Positions 1 through 7,869 are shown, counted from the first letter of the stretch. The stretch: 26,809 nt of DNA from a bacterium (GCA_905221455.1 CAJNDF010000012.1:1-26809), one strand, 5' to 3'. Notes: a model not told the origin generated them from the letters alone. Made by a program: numbers and translations.

Positions 1-27
1 CTAGTAAACCTAGATTTAAAACTATGG

Positions 28-33
28 TATAAT
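28..33 (+). promoter_or_regulatory. Extended -10 promoter of rpn
   Basis: TATAAT preceded by TGG (TGGTATAAT, 25-33) lies 15 bases before the ATG. A GGAGAG ribosome-binding site at 38-43 follows it. No good -35 is visible, which is common for extended -10 promoters in streptococci. Confidence 0.6.
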
Positions 34-48
34 GAAAGGAGAGAAAGA

Positions 49-972
49 ATGATTCTCAGACATCCGGGCATCAGCCCGACCAATGATTTGGTTGCTAAGA
101 AGATTTTTAGTAATCCAGAAATCACTTGTCAATTTATCCGCGATATGTTGGATTTACCAGCCAAAAATGTGACCATTTTGGAGGGGAGCAATATTCACGT
201 TTTGCCTTCCCTGCCTTATTCAGCCCAAGATTTCTATACCAGTATAGACGTTTTGGCGGAGTTGGACAATGGAACTCAAGTTATCATTGAGATTCAGGTA
301 CATCATCAGAATTTTTTCTTCAATCGTTTGTGGGCTTATCTGTGCAGTCAAGTCAATCAAAACCTAGAAAAAATTCGCCAGCAAGAAGGGAACACTCATC
401 AGAGTTACAAATATATCTCACCCGTTTATGCTATCGCAATTGTGGATAGTAATTATTTCTCAGATGATTTAGCCTTTCATAGCTTTAGCATGCGCGAGGA
501 CACGACAGGTGAGGTTTTAACCATCACAAACAATGGACAAGAAAACCATCTAGTCAAGATGGCATTCTTGGAATTAAAAAAATATAGAGAAACCAGCAAA
601 GATGAGGTTCGCAAGCCGTGGTTGGAGTTTTTCGGGAATAAACCCTTTACCCAGCAACCCGAGCGAGCCATCAGCCAAGCAGACCAACTGCTGGACTACA
701 AGAGCTGGTCCGAGGAGGACAGGAAAATGTTTAGTGAACAGCGCAGACGCGAAGAACAAGCCTTGTTAGCACAGGACTATGCCTTGGAACAAGCTGAGGA
801 AAAAGGATTAGAGCGGGGTCGAGCAGAGGGGATTGAACAAGGACGAGCAGAAGGCATTGAAGAGGGATTAAAAGTAGGTTTAGTAAATTTAGTACGTCAA
901 GGTCTTCTGCCATCTGAGGTTGCAAGTCAGCAATTAGGCATGACCGTTGCTGAGTTTGAGGAGTTGTTGTAA
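49..972 (+). CDS. Rpn family recombination-promoting nuclease / PD-(D/E)XK putative transposase
   Basis: This 307-residue protein belongs to the Rpn/PDDEXK_2 transposase-like family, which are DNA nucleases. The N-terminus (HPGISPTNDLVAKKIF, about residues 5-20) is typical of the family. The likely PD-(D/E)XK catalytic residues are D67 (in TSIDVLAELD) and E81/Q83 (in IIEIQVHHQ). Residues 225-285 form a charged helical region with repeated RAEGIEQG units, and the tail (LPSEVASQQLGMTVAEFEELL) is a small helical domain. It has its own promoter and good ribosome-binding site, and no operon partner. E. coli Rpn proteins act in recA-independent recombination and as toxic antiphage nucleases; the role here is inferred from family. 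An internal start at 727 may give a separate short product. Full length, no frameshift. Confidence 0.88.
   Translation: MILRHPGISPTNDLVAKKIFSNPEITCQFIRDMLDLPAKNVTILEGSNIHVLPSLPYSAQDFYTSIDVLAELDNGTQVIIEIQVHHQNFFFNRLWAYLCSQVNQNLEKIRQQEGNTHQSYKYISPVYAIAIVDSNYFSDDLAFHSFSMREDTTGEVLTITNNGQENHLVKMAFLELKKYRETSKDEVRKPWLEFFGNKPFTQQPERAISQADQLLDYKSWSEEDRKMFSEQRRREEQALLAQDYALEQAEEKGLERGRAEGIEQGRAEGIEEGLKVGLVNLVRQGLLPSEVASQQLGMTVAEFEELL
713..729 (+). promoter_or_regulatory. Internal ribosome-binding site and in-frame ATG inside rpn
   Basis: AGGAGG at 713-718 lies 8 bases before an in-frame ATG at 727-729 (protein ...EEDRK-MFSEQRR...). Translation from here would give an 81-residue C-terminal product (727-972) lacking the nuclease domain. 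The Shine-Dalgarno match is stronger than that of the main start. The same bases encode Glu-Glu-Asp, so the match could be chance. Confidence 0.4.
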
Positions 973-989
973 GACCAGCACTAACGGTC

Positions 990-1045
990 AGAAAAACCAT
1001 CTAGTCAAGATGGCCTTCTTAGAGCTAAAAAATATATAAAGTCAA
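990..1045 (+). pseudogene. Decayed fragment of a second rpn copy
   Basis: This stretch closely repeats the rpn internal region at about 541-597, which encodes ENHLVKMAFLELKKY. A 17-base run, CCATCTAGTCAAGATGG, is identical at 547-563 and 998-1014. The rest has substitutions and indels, and the matching stops within about 55 bases. It has no start, no ribosome-binding site and no catalytic region, so it is a relic of a duplicated or deleted neighbouring copy. Confidence 0.7.
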
Positions 1046-1264
1046 ACAGCAAACTAAACATCTCGCCACAAGACTGGGAAAAATCTTTAAAATTAAAAAC
1101 CGCATATAATCAGGTATTGAAGAACCTTGATAATATGCGGTGTATTGTGGAGAGATTTACTTCATTTTCTCCTGAAATTGAGTTTTTCCCCACATCAACC
1201 TCATACATACAAGCAAAGTTAAGCTGACCTAGTTTGTCGAAAAGATTTTAGAGGAGTATAAGCA
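1046..1264. other. Non-coding stretch between the rpn relic and the pgm promoter
   Basis: I find no convincing gene here. The one clear structure is the long hairpin at 1099-1141, described separately. The remainder is AT-rich with no ribosome-binding-site and start combination. It may be leftover from the event that left the rpn fragment. Confidence 0.5.
1099..1141. repeat. Orphan imperfect inverted repeat / hairpin
   Basis: The arms ACCGCATAT (1099-1107) and ATATGCGGT (1133-1141) pair perfectly. The pairing continues inward after one mismatch (ATCA with TGAT, then GGT with ACC across one bulged base), closing an eight-base loop. No T-run follows on the plus strand, so it is not an obvious terminator. 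It could be a small mobile-element end or a structured RNA. Confidence 0.55.
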
Positions 1265-1293
1265 TTTACTAAAACTAAAAAAAATGATATAAT
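1265..1293 (+). promoter_or_regulatory. pgm promoter
   Basis: TTTACT (1265-1270), a 17-base spacer and TATAAT (1288-1293), with a TGA extended -10. It lies 38 bases before the pgm ATG, and the leader carries AAAGGAGAA before the start. Confidence 0.75.
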
Positions 1294-1331
1294 GAAGCCG
1301 ATTAAATGTTTTAAAATAAAGGAGAATTTTA

Positions 1332-3050
1332 ATGTCTTACCAAGAAAATTACCAGAAATGGGTTGATTTTGCGGAGCTTCCTGACTACCTTCGTCAAGAT
1401 TTGGAAAATATGGACGAAAAAACAAAGGAAGATGCCTTCTATACAAATCTTGAATTTGGTACTGCAGGTATGCGTGGCTTGATTGGTGCTGGTACAAACC
1501 GCATCAACATCTACGTTGTTCGCCAAGCTACTGAAGGTTTGGCTCGTTTGATTGAGTCAAAAGGTGGAAACGAAAAAGAACGTGGTGTCGCAATCGCCTA
1601 CGATAGCCGTCACTTCTCACCAGAGTTTGCCTTTGAATCTGCAGCAGTTCTTGCTAAACACGGTATCAAATCTTATGTATTTGAAAGCCTTCGTCCAACT
1701 CCAGAACTATCATTTGCGGTTCGTCACCTCAACTGTTTCGCGGGTATCATGGTCACAGCCAGCCACAACCCTGCTCCATTTAACGGTTACAAGGTTTACG
1801 GTGAAGACGGTGGACAAATGCCTCCACACGATGCGGACGCGTTGACTACTTATATCCGTGCTATCGAAAACCCATTTGCAGTTGAAGTTGCTGATGTAGA
1901 AGCTGAAAAAGCTTCTGGCTTGATTGAAGTTATCGGCGAAGCTGTTGACGTAGAATACCTTAAAGAGGTTAAGGACGTAAACATCAACCCAGCCTTGATT
2001 GAAGAATTTGGTAAAGACATGAAAATTGTCTACACACCACTTCATGGTACTGGTGAAATGTTGGCTCGTCGTGCTCTTGCCCAAGCAGGATTTGACTCTG
2101 TTCAAGTCGTTGAAGCGCAAGCAACTGCTGACCCTGACTTCTCAACTGTAAAATCTCCAAACCCAGAAAGCCAAGCAGCCTTTGCCCTTGCTGAAGAACT
2201 TGGTCGTCAAGTTGGTGCAGATGTTCTTGTCGCAACTGACCCTGATGCTGACCGTGTTGGTGTTGAAGTTCTTCAAAAAGATGGTAGCTACCTCAACCTT
2301 TCAGGTAACCAAATCGGTGCTATCATGGCTAAATACATCTTGGAAGCCCACAAAAACGCTGGAACTCTTCCTGAAAATGCAGCCCTATGTAAATCTATCG
2401 TATCAACTGACTTGGTAACGAAGATTGCTGAAAGCTACGGCGCAACCATGTTCAACGTTTTGACAGGTTTCAAATTCATCGCTGAAAAAATCCAAGAATT
2501 CGAAGAAAAACACAACCATACTTACATGATGGGATTTGAAGAAAGCTTCGGTTACTTGATTAAACCATTCGTACGTGATAAAGATGCTATCCAAGCCGTT
2601 CTTGTCGTTGCTGAACTTGCTGCCTACTACCGTTCACGTGGTTTGACACTTGCTGACGGTATCGAAGAAATCTACAAAGAGTACGGCTACTACGCAGAAA
2701 AGACTATCTCTGTTACCCTTTCAGGTGTCGATGGTGCAGAACAAATCAAAGCAATTATGGCTAAATTCCGCAACAATGCTCCAAAAGAATGGAACACAAC
2801 AGCTATCACTGTCGTAGAAGACTTCAAGACCCAAACTGCTACTGCTGCTGACGGAACTGTTACAAACTTGACAACTCCTCCAAGTGATGTGTTGAAATAC
2901 ACGCTTGCTGACGGTTCATGGATCGCAGTTCGCCCTTCAGGTACAGAACCAAAAATCAAGTTCTACATTGCAGTTGTAGGGGAAACCAACGAAGAATCAC
3001 AAGCTAAGATTGCTAACATCGAAGCAGAAATTAATGCTTTTGTAAAATAA
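1332..3050 (+). CDS. pgm: Phosphoglucomutase / phosphomannomutase (alpha-D-phosphohexomutase)
   Basis: A 572-residue cytoplasmic enzyme that interconverts glucose-1-phosphate and glucose-6-phosphate, supplying UDP-glucose for capsule, glycolipid and wall polymers. The active-site phosphoserine loop TASHNPAPFNGY places S144 as the phosphorylated serine. The metal loop DPDADR is at about 303-308 (D303, D305, D307). The sugar-binding GFEESFGY segment lies near 400, and the C-terminal phosphate-binding RPSGTEPKIKFY near 538. The length fits the streptococcal PgmA type. Start chosen at ATG 1332 after AAAGGAG. It has its own promoter and terminator, so it looks monocistronic. Codon use is strongly biased to highly expressed codons. 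Confidence 0.96.
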   Translation: MSYQENYQKWVDFAELPDYLRQDLENMDEKTKEDAFYTNLEFGTAGMRGLIGAGTNRINIYVVRQATEGLARLIESKGGNEKERGVAIAYDSRHFSPEFAFESAAVLAKHGIKSYVFESLRPTPELSFAVRHLNCFAGIMVTASHNPAPFNGYKVYGEDGGQMPPHDADALTTYIRAIENPFAVEVADVEAEKASGLIEVIGEAVDVEYLKEVKDVNINPALIEEFGKDMKIVYTPLHGTGEMLARRALAQAGFDSVQVVEAQATADPDFSTVKSPNPESQAAFALAEELGRQVGADVLVATDPDADRVGVEVLQKDGSYLNLSGNQIGAIMAKYILEAHKNAGTLPENAALCKSIVSTDLVTKIAESYGATMFNVLTGFKFIAEKIQEFEEKHNHTYMMGFEESFGYLIKPFVRDKDAIQAVLVVAELAAYYRSRGLTLADGIEEIYKEYGYYAEKTISVTLSGVDGAEQIKAIMAKFRNNAPKEWNTTAITVVEDFKTQTATAADGTVTNLTTPPSDVLKYTLADGSWIAVRPSGTEPKIKFYIAVVGETNEESQAKIANIEAEINAFVK

Positions 3051-3059
3051 AATCCTATA

Positions 3060-3090
3060 AAAGATGAGACAAACAATCTCATCTTTTTTT
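3060..3090 (+). terminator. Intrinsic terminator of pgm
   Basis: AAAGATGAGA (3060-3069) pairs with TCTCATCTTT (3077-3086) around a 7-base loop. The 3' arm runs into seven Ts. Confidence 0.88.
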
Positions 3091-3160
3091 CGTATCAAAT
3101 CTAAGCAATTTTAGAAACTTTATGGCATACTAGACTTATCAATGAAAGCGAGGTAATCTC

Positions 3161-3508
3161 ATGGAACAATTTTTAGATAACATCAAAGACCTTGAAGTCA
3201 CTACAGTTGCGCGTGCGCAAGAAGCTCTTGATAAAAAAGAAACTGCAACCTTCTTTATCGGTCGTAAAACTTGCCCTTACTGCCGTAAATTTGCAGGTAC
3301 ATTGGCAGGTGTCGTAGCTGAAACCAAAGCTCACATCTACTTCATCAACAGTGAAGAAGCAAGCCAACTCAATGAGTTGCAAGCATTCCGCTCACGCTAC
3401 GGAATTCCAACTGTACCAGGCTTTGTCCACATTGCAGATGGACAAATCAACGTCCGTTGCGACTCTTCAATGTCAGCACAAGAAATCAAAGAATTTGCAG
3501 GATTGTAA
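3161..3508 (+). CDS. Thioredoxin-fold protein, bacteriocin transport accessory (Bta) type
   Basis: A 115-residue thioredoxin-like protein with a CPYC redox motif (C38, C41, in RKTCPYCRKFAG) and the conserved cis-proline segment GIPTVPGFVH at about 85-94. No signal peptide or membrane segment is seen, so it should be cytoplasmic. Streptococcal orthologues are annotated as bacteriocin transport accessory proteins, but no bacteriocin gene lies nearby, so a general thiol-disulfide role is as likely. Start at ATG 3161 after GCGAGGT. It follows pgm, with a terminator between them, and has its own terminator. Confidence 0.85.
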   Translation: MEQFLDNIKDLEVTTVARAQEALDKKETATFFIGRKTCPYCRKFAGTLAGVVAETKAHIYFINSEEASQLNELQAFRSRYGIPTVPGFVHIADGQINVRCDSSMSAQEIKEFAGL

Positions 3509-3533
3509 AAAAGCCACTCATCGAGTGGTTTTT
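3507..3533. terminator. Bidirectional terminator between the thioredoxin gene and the K+ channel
   Basis: CCACTC (3514-3519) and GAGTGG (3523-3528) close a three-base loop, flanked by an A-run on one side and a T-run on the other. It can serve both converging genes. Confidence 0.82.
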
Positions 3534-3545
3534 AAATGGTCAAAA

Positions 3546-4391
3546 TTACCTTTTTTCAAGCAAATCTTGTATCATTCTATGCAGTTCTTCTATCTTCTCG
3601 GATTGTCTCTCTAGTAACATTCTCTGACTAGACAATTCATCTTGGAGTTTATCAAGTTTTATCTGTTCATCTGGATTATCTTTTACAAAAAAGTTCGTCA
3701 AGGCACTCGTTAACATTCCTATTGTTCCAATACCGACAAGCATTAATAAAACAGCTAACCATTTACCAAAAATCGAAGTCGGAACAATGTCCCCATAACC
3801 AACAGTAGTTACTGTCACAAGAGCCCACCAAAGACTATCGGAGAAAGATTTTTCTTCAACTACAGATAAAATTGAACTTCCTACTAGAACGATAAAAATA
3901 TTAACATACAAGATATAAATCAGGCCATTTGTCCGTAAGAGTTTTCCAATCTTCTTTTCCAGCTTACCAGTCAATCCAACGATTCTTAAAAGACGAGTCA
4001 GTTTCAATAATTTTGTCAGCCTTGCTAGGCGAAAGATGCGTCCTAATCGAAAAACTGTGAAAATAGCATTTAAAGGAAGGATAGCTAGCAGATCAAAGAT
4101 ATTTTCAATTATGAATCGCCATTTCCCTTTACTTAAAAAGAACCGCCAGCCATAATCCACCACAAAAACACCCCAAAGTAGTAAATCAATAATATTGTAC
4201 GGAGGATTATCCAAATCGACCATCTCAGCAAATCCAAGCAAGACTAGAACAACAGATATCAACGCAAGTATGATAATAGTTGTATCATAGTAATCCTTAA
4301 ATAACCATTTTTTCTTCAGATTTTTACTCTCCTTACTTTCTATACTGTTATTACTCAGCTTTAATTCAATAAATATCTCTCCGATGACCAA
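3546..4391 (-). CDS. Voltage-gated-type potassium channel (6 TM, Kch/ion_trans family)
   Basis: About 281 residues with S1-S6 topology. The first membrane segment is near 37-57 and others follow near 66-82 and 98-113. The S4-like helix at about 115-136 has Arg/Lys at every third position (RLGRIFRLARLTKLLKLTRLLR). The pore and selectivity filter is TVTTVGYGD (193-201), and S6 lies near 210-232. The C-terminal tail (about 243-280) is a coiled coil (LDKLQDELSSQRMLLERQSEKIEEL) that may tetramerise the channel. The start is uncertain: the reading frame begins with TTG at 4391, inside the end of relE, and there is no ATG before the first membrane helix. A GGAGAG lies just downstream of that TTG, so a non-standard later start is possible. 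It is probably transcribed with relBE. Confidence 0.87.
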   Translation of the reverse strand: MVIGEIFIELKLSNNSIESKESKNLKKKWLFKDYYDTTIIILALISVVLVLLGFAEMVDLDNPPYNIIDLLLWGVFVVDYGWRFFLSKGKWRFIIENIFDLLAILPLNAIFTVFRLGRIFRLARLTKLLKLTRLLRIVGLTGKLEKKIGKLLRTNGLIYILYVNIFIVLVGSSILSVVEEKSFSDSLWWALVTVTTVGYGDIVPTSIFGKWLAVLLMLVGIGTIGMLTSALTNFFVKDNPDEQIKLDKLQDELSSQRMLLERQSEKIEELHRMIQDLLEKR

Positions 4392-4629
4392 CTTCTAGAG
4401 TAGCAACGACTAATTCATCATCTACAATTTGTACGATAACTCGATAATTACCAATTCTATAGCGCCATTGACCAACGCGATTACCAACCAAAGCCTTTCC
4501 GTGTCGTCTTGGGTCTTCCAAAACATTGGTTTGTAAATAGTTTGTAATTAGCTTCTGCGTATAACGGTCCAATTTTTTCAATTGCTTGATGAAACGTCTT
4601 GTCGGAACTAATTTATACAAATTATTCAT
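4366..4629 (-). CDS. relE: RelE2-type toxin (mRNA interferase, type II TA system)
   Basis: An 87-residue RelE/YafQ-family endoribonuclease toxin, matching the pneumococcal RelE2 type. The N-terminal helical hairpin (RRFIKQLKKLDRYTQKLI) and C-terminal core (VGQWRYRIGNYRVIVQIVDDELVVATLEVGHRRDIY) carry the basic and aromatic residues used for ribosome-bound mRNA cleavage (R and Y in WRYRIGNYR, and the R and Y near the end). It overlaps relB by eight bases (ATGAATAA), the translational coupling usual in TA operons. Its 3' end overlaps the frame of the K+ channel gene. Orthologues sit next to vicX in S. pneumoniae. Confidence 0.93.
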   Translation of the reverse strand: MNNLYKLVPTRRFIKQLKKLDRYTQKLITNYLQTNVLEDPRRHGKALVGNRVGQWRYRIGNYRVIVQIVDDELVVATLEVGHRRDIY

Positions 4630-4864
4630 CCTCCAAGCCTAAATCATGCATCATTTCTTCCCAAGTAATGGGTTCAACTCCTTTTTCCAAGTCTTCTAAA
4701 TACTCTTGATAGGCTAAATCTGCCACACGAGCGTCGTATTCGTCTTCTAGAGCTTCAAGAGTTTTGTTGCGGATAAGTTCCGACAGGGAAACTCCCTCAA
4801 ACTTAGCCATTGCTTTCATAAATGTTTTATCAGCTTCAGAAACTTTTAATGTAATAGTAGTCAT
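4622..4864 (-). CDS. relB: RelB2-type antitoxin
   Basis: An 80-residue antitoxin. The N-terminus (TTITLKVSEADKTFMKAMAKFEGVSLSELIRNKTLEAL) is a ribbon-helix-helix DNA-binding and dimerisation domain. The acidic C-terminal tail (YQEYLEDLEKGVEPITWEEMMHDLGLEDE) should wrap and neutralise RelE. I chose ATG 4864 rather than the longer upstream frame. GGGAG precedes it, MTTITLKV matches the family start, and the extended version would begin inside the promoter. With RelE it should autorepress the promoter at 4896-4924. Confidence 0.93.
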   Translation of the reverse strand: MTTITLKVSEADKTFMKAMAKFEGVSLSELIRNKTLEALEDEYDARVADLAYQEYLEDLEKGVEPITWEEMMHDLGLEDE

Positions 4865-4889
4865 CTTTTGTGCTCCCTTTTTTAATGGT

Positions 4890-4924
4890 AACACCATTGT
4901 ATTACTTTTTAGGTGTTCAGTCAA
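4890..4924 (-). promoter_or_regulatory. relBE promoter with candidate RelB operator
   Basis: On the minus strand TTGACT (4919-4924), exactly 17 bases, then TACAAT (4896-4901): a near-consensus promoter. An inverted repeat, AACACC (4890-4895) and GGTGTT (4912-4917), brackets the -10 and spacer, where an autoregulatory RelB/RelBE operator is expected. Confidence 0.78.
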
Positions 4925-4926
4925 TA

Positions 4927-4954
4927 TAAAAAGAACACCTTCTCAGCGTTCTTT
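4927..4954 (-). terminator. Terminator-like hairpin after vicX
   Basis: On the minus strand AAAGAAC and GTTCTTT pair around an 11-base loop and run into a T-rich tract directly after the vicX stop. The stem is short and AT-rich, so termination may be partial. The T-tract runs straight into the relBE -35. Confidence 0.55.
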
Positions 4955-5764
4955 CTATATCTCTGTCAAGGGTGTTGCGGTATCCGGTGAGGTATCGTAA
5001 ACCTTAAAGTCTACTCCAACTCCCAGATCAGCTTGTGCTAGCTGATTGACCATGGTCATGTGAGCTAGCTCCTTGATATTATTTTCCTTAGACAAATGTC
5101 CTAGGTAGATTTTCTTAGTGCGATTTCCCAAGGTACGAATCATGGCCTCAGCACCGTCTTCGTTAGAAAGGTGACCGAGATCCGATAGGATTCGTTGTTT
5201 GAGTCGCCAAGCGTAAGAACCTGCTCGCAAAATCTCTACATCGTGGTTGGACTCGATAAGATAGCCATCCGCATTTTCGACAATCCCTGCCATACGGTCA
5301 CTGACATAACCTGTATCTGTCAAAAGGACAAAACTTTTATCATCCTTCATAAAACGATAGAACTGCGGTGCGACTGCATCATGACTCACACCAAAACTCT
5401 CGATGTCGATATCTCCAAATGTCTTGGTTTTGCCCATTTCAAAGATATGCTTTTGCGAAGAATCCACCTTGCCAAGATATTTACTATTTTCCATAGCTTG
5501 CCAAGTTTTTTCATTGGCATAAAGATCCATACCATACTTGCGAGCCAACACACCAACTCCATGGATATGGTCTGAATGCTCATGCGTAATCAAGATGGCA
5601 TCTAGGTCTTCTGGTTTGCGATTTATTTCAGCAAGGAGACTGGTAATTTTCTTGCCAGACAAGCCTGCATCCACTAAAAGCTTCTTTTTTGGGGTTTCCA
5701 GATAAAAGGAATTTCCACTGGAACCTGACGCTAAAATACTGTATTTAAAGCCTGTTTCACTCAT
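4955..5764 (-). CDS. vicX: VicX / WalJ (YycJ) metallo-beta-lactamase-fold hydrolase
   Basis: A 269-residue MBL-fold protein, the third gene of the vicRKX operon. The N-terminal SILASGSSGNSFYLET is typical. The metal site is ITHEHSDHIHG (H61, H63, D65, H66). Further ligands lie in FGVSHDA, LLTDTGY and LGHLSKENN. It is a cytoplasmic nuclease-like MBL protein associated with WalRK signalling and wall homeostasis; its exact substrate is not shown by sequence. The ATG lies one base after the vicK stop, indicating translational coupling. Confidence 0.95.
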   Translation of the reverse strand: MSETGFKYSILASGSSGNSFYLETPKKKLLVDAGLSGKKITSLLAEINRKPEDLDAILITHEHSDHIHGVGVLARKYGMDLYANEKTWQAMENSKYLGKVDSSQKHIFEMGKTKTFGDIDIESFGVSHDAVAPQFYRFMKDDKSFVLLTDTGYVSDRMAGIVENADGYLIESNHDVEILRAGSYAWRLKQRILSDLGHLSNEDGAEAMIRTLGNRTKKIYLGHLSKENNIKELAHMTMVNQLAQADLGVGVDFKVYDTSPDTATPLTEI

Positions 5765-5765
5765 T

Positions 5766-7115
5766 CTAGTCTTCTACTTCATCCTCCCATACTTCTTCTT
5801 TCACTGCATCCTTATCATAAGGGAGAACAATAGTAAAGGTTGATCCCTTACCGTATTCACTCTTGGCCCAAATAAAGCCATTATGCTGTTTGATAATTTC
5901 TTTAGCAATAGACAGTCCCAGACCTGTTCCACCTTGGGCACGACTTCTAGCACGATCCACACGATAAAAACGGTCAAAGATGCGTGGTAAATCCTGCTTA
6001 GGAATACCCAAACCTTGGTCTGAGATGGATAAAATCATCTGATCATCAGTCGTCTTCATGGTCACTGTGATTTTCCCACCATCTGGCGAATACTTGATGG
6101 CATTGTTAAGAATATTATCAATCACCTGTGTCATCTTATCTGTATCTATCTCGATCCAGATAGAATTGATAGGGTAATCTCTTACTAATTCATATTTCTT
6201 CTCTTCATCCTGCCCTCTGATCTGATCAAAACGGTTGAGGATAAAAGTAATAAAGGCAGTAAAGTTAATCAGTTCCACATCCAGATGACTGGTGGCATTA
6301 TCAATCCGAGAGAGATGTAAGAGATCCGTCACCATTCGCATCATACGATTGGTTTCGTCTAGAGATACCTTGATAAAGTCTGGTGCTACAGTTTCACACA
6401 AAGCTCCCTCATCCAAGGCTTCAAGATAAGATTTAACACTGGTTAAGGGCGTCCGTAACTCATGACTAACATTGGAAACAAAGAGTCTCCGCTCGCGTTC
6501 TTCCTTCTCCTGCTCCGTCGTATCATGCAAAACAGCAACCAAACCTGAGATAAAGCCAGACTCTCGACGTATCAAGGCAAAGCGAACTCGAAGGTTCAAA
6601 TATTCGCCATTGATGTCTTGGGAATCTAGCAACAATTCTGGACTTTGGGTAATCAAATCACGCAATTCATAGTCTTCTTCTATCTTGAGTACTTCCAAAA
6701 TGCTTCTATTCAGAACATCTTCTTTAACCAGCCCCAGTTGCTTCTTGGCTGTATCGTTAATCATGATAATCTGACCCCGACGGTTGGTCGCAAGAACCCC
6801 ATCTGTCATATAAAACAGAATACTATTTAGCCTCTTACTCTCTTGTTCTAGATTTTCCTGAGTGAGACGAATAACCTCCGACAAGTCATTCAAATTATTG
6901 GTAATGTTGGTGATTTCAGACCCACCTTGCATATCAAGAACCTTGGAATAATCTCCTGCAATCAAGTCTTTAACCTTTTGATTGATTTGCTTCAATCGGA
7001 TATTATCCCGACGATTTTCTAGCAAGAGCAAGGTCACGACTAAAATAAAGCCAAGTAGAATAAGGATAAAGATAAAATCACTGGTTAAAACTGTATCTTT
7101 AATTAGTTTAATCAT
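5766..7115 (-). CDS. vicK: VicK / WalK sensor histidine kinase
   Basis: A 449-residue membrane histidine kinase of the cell-wall two-component system. As in streptococci it has a single N-terminal membrane helix (about 12-32) and almost no external domain, unlike Bacillus WalK. Next come a HAMP-like linker, a PAS domain (about 95-200), and the HisKA domain with the phosphorylated H218 in [11 protein letters not shown]. The HATPase domain has the N-box ([15 protein letters not shown]), G1 (DQGLGIP), F-box and G2 ([14 protein letters not shown]). It phosphorylates and dephosphorylates VicR. The start ATG overlaps the vicR stop by eight bases (ATGATTAA). Confidence 0.96.
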   Translation of the reverse strand: MIKLIKDTVLTSDFIFILILLGFILVVTLLLLENRRDNIRLKQINQKVKDLIAGDYSKVLDMQGGSEITNITNNLNDLSEVIRLTQENLEQESKRLNSILFYMTDGVLATNRRGQIIMINDTAKKQLGLVKEDVLNRSILEVLKIEEDYELRDLITQSPELLLDSQDINGEYLNLRVRFALIRRESGFISGLVAVLHDTTEQEKEERERRLFVSNVSHELRTPLTSVKSYLEALDEGALCETVAPDFIKVSLDETNRMMRMVTDLLHLSRIDNATSHLDVELINFTAFITFILNRFDQIRGQDEEKKYELVRDYPINSIWIEIDTDKMTQVIDNILNNAIKYSPDGGKITVTMKTTDDQMILSISDQGLGIPKQDLPRIFDRFYRVDRARSRAQGGTGLGLSIAKEIIKQHNGFIWAKSEYGKGSTFTIVLPYDKDAVKEEVWEDEVED

Positions 7116-7815
7116 TATTTCTCATATAATAACCAACACCGCGACGTGTTAGAATATACTCTGGACGACTTGGTGTATCTTCAATCTTCTCACGCAGACG
7201 TCGGACAGTCACATCAACAGTCCGAACATCTCCGAAATAATCATAACCCCAGACTGTTTCAAGCAAGTGTTCACGCGTAATTACTTGACCGATATGAGAA
7301 GCCAAGTGGTACAAGAGTTCAAATTCACGGTGAGTTAAGTCTAGTTCTTCACCATATTTTTTAGCCACGTAGGCATCTGGCACAATCTCCAAGTTCCCAA
7401 TTTGCAAAGGCTGAGTTTTCTTTTCATCAGACTCTTGATTATCTACAGAAGTCAAATCTGTACGACGAAGAAGAGCTTTGACACGTGCCTGCAACTCACG
7501 ATTTGAGAAGGGTTTGGTTACATAGTCATCTGCACCAAGCTCTAAACCGATAACCTTATCAAATTCGCTATCTTTAGCTGAAAGCATGATAATAGGCACA
7601 CTACTTGTCTTGCGAATAGTCTTCGCAACTTCTAAACCATCAATTTCTGGAAGCATCAAATCTAGAATAATAATATCTGGCTGCTCTGCTTCAAATTGCT
7701 CTAGCGCTTCACGACCATTAAAAGCAGTTACAACCTCGTAACCTTCCTTGGTCATATTAAACTTGATAATATCCGAGATTGGTTTTTCATCATCTACAAT
7801 TAATATTTTTTTCAT
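7108..7815 (-). CDS. vicR: VicR / WalR response regulator
   Basis: A 235-residue OmpR/PhoB-family regulator, essential in pneumococcus, that controls wall hydrolases such as PcsB. The receiver domain has acidic D8 and D9, the phosphorylated D52 ([12 protein letters not shown]), and a conserved T/S and K (MLSAKDS, TKPFS). The C-terminal winged helix (about 135-233) carries [16 protein letters not shown] and [17 protein letters not shown] chose ATG 7815 because AAGGTGA precedes it and [10 protein letters not shown] is the family start; the longer frame would run through the promoter. First gene of vicR-vicK-vicX. Confidence 0.97.
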   Translation of the reverse strand: MKKILIVDDEKPISDIIKFNMTKEGYEVVTAFNGREALEQFEAEQPDIIILDLMLPEIDGLEVAKTIRKTSSVPIIMLSAKDSEFDKVIGLELGADDYVTKPFSNRELQARVKALLRRTDLTSVDNQESDEKKTQPLQIGNLEIVPDAYVAKKYGEELDLTHREFELLYHLASHIGQVITREHLLETVWGYDYFGDVRTVDVTVRRLREKIEDTPSRPEYILTRRGVGYYMRNND

Positions 7816-7836
7816 ATGTTCACCTTTTTCTCTACT

Positions 7837-7866
7837 ATTATACCAAAAAATAACAAGAAGACACAA
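7837..7866 (-). promoter_or_regulatory. vicRKX promoter
   Basis: On the minus strand TATAAT (7837-7842) is preceded by TGG, an extended -10. TTGTGT (7861-7866) lies 18 bases upstream. It ends just 4 bases before the mutY stop codon, so the operon promoter is squeezed against mutY. Confidence 0.7.
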
Positions 7867-7869
7867 TAG

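Noticed and set aside
4764..5000. Plus-strand frame opposite relB and the relBE promoter
   Set aside because: It covers the regulatory region and relB on the other strand, with no ribosome-binding site or family resemblance.
3546..7866. Defence island combining the K+ channel, TA pair and rpn
   Set aside because: rpn, relBE and the channel are separated by housekeeping genes and vicRKX is a core operon, so there is no coherent island.
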